A stretch of DNA of 64,000 bases. Source: Effrenium voratum. Its lineage: Eukaryota > Sar > Dinophyceae > Suessiales > Symbiodiniaceae. Both the position numbers and the translations under genes were made by a program. The notes beneath the pieces were generated by a model. That model made no database searches. It was not told the DNA's origin and saw only the letters and a program-made list of their open reading frames with translations. Positions 59,585 through 62,500 of this stretch are shown here, piece after piece (the first letter of the stretch is position 1; every line of letters begins with the position of its first letter). Where the stretch lies: NCBI GenBank assembly GCA_963377175.1, contig CAUJNA010001868.1:958380-1022379 (forward strand). The letters run 5' to 3'.

Positions 59585-62500
59585 CGAGAAGAGAGAAGCC
59601 TGGTGCAAATGCGGGTGAAATTAAACTTGCGGAAGTGCTAAGTTAAGTTCAACCTGGTGCCAAAGATATGGCCGGTGTTTGCATGAGCCTCCCTTTCTTT
59701 GCATTTCTTTGCTACATGTGCAATCCTCTACTTGCATATTCCGGGCAAGGTGACTCGAAAGGCTTGGAAGCGATGCATGCGAATGCACTGCCTAGTTTAT
59801 AGCGAGCTCACCTGGGGGTATAACGAGCCGCTGATCAGCTTTTGGAACCTAGCCGTTGGAATTATAGCTAGGTCTGCCAGGATCGTGGCCTTATCCTTCT
59901 CCCTTTTTTGGTGGGGAGGGTTCCCCTAAAAGAGACTTGAAGCTTAAAAAACATGGGGTACCAACTTATTTTCTGACCTCTCAAATGTGGAGGACCTGGA
60001 TGGCTGTGGTTGTCAAACCCAATGAAATCCCATTTTGGGGTTTTCGGTGCACCACGCATTTTAGAACCTATTTTAGCGCTTGGATTGGGATGTTCACTGG
60101 GGTACGATTTGGATTTTGACCCATGGCCATCTAGGTCCTCCAGATTAGAGAGGTTAGGTTCAGTGTACCTACCCCAAAATGGTACCATTGGTTTTGATCC
60201 GCGCCTTGTGCACCGCCTTTTGCACCGAGGACAGGTCCACTGAGAACTGCCCCAACGACACGCACCACAGCTTCCGGTCGAGCCACTGGCGCTTGGTGGC
60301 CCACGACGGCGTCACTTCCGCCTGGAAGCTGCAGGGGCTACGGTTCTACGAGGAGCTGACTGCGGAAGACCGCGGGTGTAAGATTTCCAAGTTAGGGCTT
60401 CAGGGTTCAGGGATGAAATTAAACAAGGTAATCATTTTGTTCAAAACACCAAGGGGGATTGTATAGGGAATTTTTCTAGCAACATGCCTCGGCAAACTGA
60501 GCATCACGGATCGGGAAGGGGGGAAGGTTTCAGCGAAATCGCTCGGCCAACCGCTGCTTCCGATTTGTTTCGAGACCTTGGGGATCCCTGCAGCAAGCAG
60601 TGACCCCCCCCCTTTCCGCGAACTTCCGGTAGCGGGCACAGAAACTGAGAGCTGAGCGAAGCGAACCAAGAACAAGCTCACCCATCACCAAGCAACAAAA
60701 ACGATCAGTTAAGGAGAAACGCGCAAAGACTTAAAGACAACAACAAATCATAGCATGTCGGTTTCGTAATTAATTTTGCCCGTCATTGTTCGATTATTTT
60801 TCAAGGGTGACGAGTTTACAACGGCAACCAGCCTGAAAAACCTCAGGGAAAAAAAGAAAGAATCTGCCACTCCGTTTTGCTGATTTTACGGGTTCAATTC
60901 CAGCCATAAATCGTGGGGCAGTGGATTGTCACGAGTTCTTCTTTTCTATCTATTCCCCCCCCCCCAAATGGGTATGGGGCAAAATTGAAACACCAAGGCA
61001 CAGCAGGTTTTCGTGTTTCTTTCCATTTGCCAGGTGCCATTCAATGGGGCCATTTTGTCGACCACCAAATTTCCCAAATTTCCAACAGGACGCCTTGTGC
61101 TCCGCGCTTCTGGCCACGGTGCCCTCCGAGTGGCCCCGAAGACCGCGGCTTTTGCCTGGGGCGCCGGTGGCGCTGCCAGGGGCCACGCGGAACTTGCACG
61201 AGATCTTTCAGGTGTCCACTCGCCAAGGCGCGGGGGGGGGGGGGGTTCTTGGAAGCCTCACTGGGGGGGGGGTTTTTGGACCTGGGATTTATTTGGGGGG
61301 GTTCTGCTTGAAGAATATGGTGACCTCAAAGCACAAGTTCCTTTGCTTGGGGTTTACGATGGTCCGCGGAAGGATCCTTACCGACTCCTAACCATGGCCA
61401 TGGACATACAAAGAGTTTTGACCGTGTCCGTGGCGAGTCACAATCAAGACCAGGGTACGGGTCATTGGAGGCTTCGGGACCAGCCATGGGCGCGCATATC
61501 CGGCTTGTTCAATTAAACTGATTCTGGGTAGACCATTGTAATAACCGAGTTTTGAGTATGACTTGGCACCCCGCCCTTTCACATGCCAAGGGAGCATGAA
61601 TGTCCCTCCCCACCCCCGATTTCAGGGATCAAAAGGACACGGGCCAATCGTGAGGCTGGATGTGTATGCTTGGTGAGTTGTTTAAGGCCCAACTGCAAGC
61701 AGCGGCTGGAGAATTTGCGAAAAACAGGATCGCTGAACAGAATGAGCATGCAAGTCGGAGGTACTTCAATCAAGAAAATGCTTGCGGCTGGCGGATGGGT
61801 AGCATTCAAGGCAGCCTCTGTGTTTTTGGTGTCTACGTTTTTTTTCTTTTATTTGGATAGGTGGCAAGTTTCCTGTAGACAACTTTCTCTTTGATGGTCG
61901 TATCTTGACATGTAATTATGATCGTCTTATTTGTATCTTATGGATCTGTTATATGTTTATATTATGCTTTGTTCGTTTCTGATTTATTTTATATATGTTT
62001 GTCTCTTTCACCTGGCATGTCTCATCTTAATAATTCTCCAGAAATAGATCATGAAGAGAAAGGCAAACATAAGATAAATGCTGGGAAGATTCTAGGAGTT
62101 TCTACGTCCTACATCTTTCCTTCTTTCTCCCTATCCTCCATTCCATTCCTAATCCTTCATGATATCCTTGTCTTGTTCATTCTCGTTATATCTTCTTCCT
62201 TGTCCTTCCGTCCAATCCAGAATGTAGCCAGCATGGACAAGGAAGAAGATGTAACGAGAATGAACAAGACAAGGATATGATGAAGGATTAGGAAAGGAAT
62301 GGAGGTAGAGCGAGATGGTCTTCTTTCATCCATACATCACATACCGCCATCTCCATCTGTCTTTATCCTTCATTCCCCTCGCTCTCTTTCCCTCGCTCAT
62401 GGAATTTCCGGAGTGACAGATGGAACAGAGGAAAGGACATGAAAGGGAAACGGCTAGCTCACTTCCTCACCGTTCATTCGCTAGTCCTCCCACAATAGTT

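Noticed and set aside
61097..61209. GC-rich possible exon between exons 28 and 29 (LCSALLATVPSEW)
   Set aside because: It has exon-like composition and an AG^G start, but would interrupt the discoidin-like module and fits no family motif; kept only as an outside possibility.
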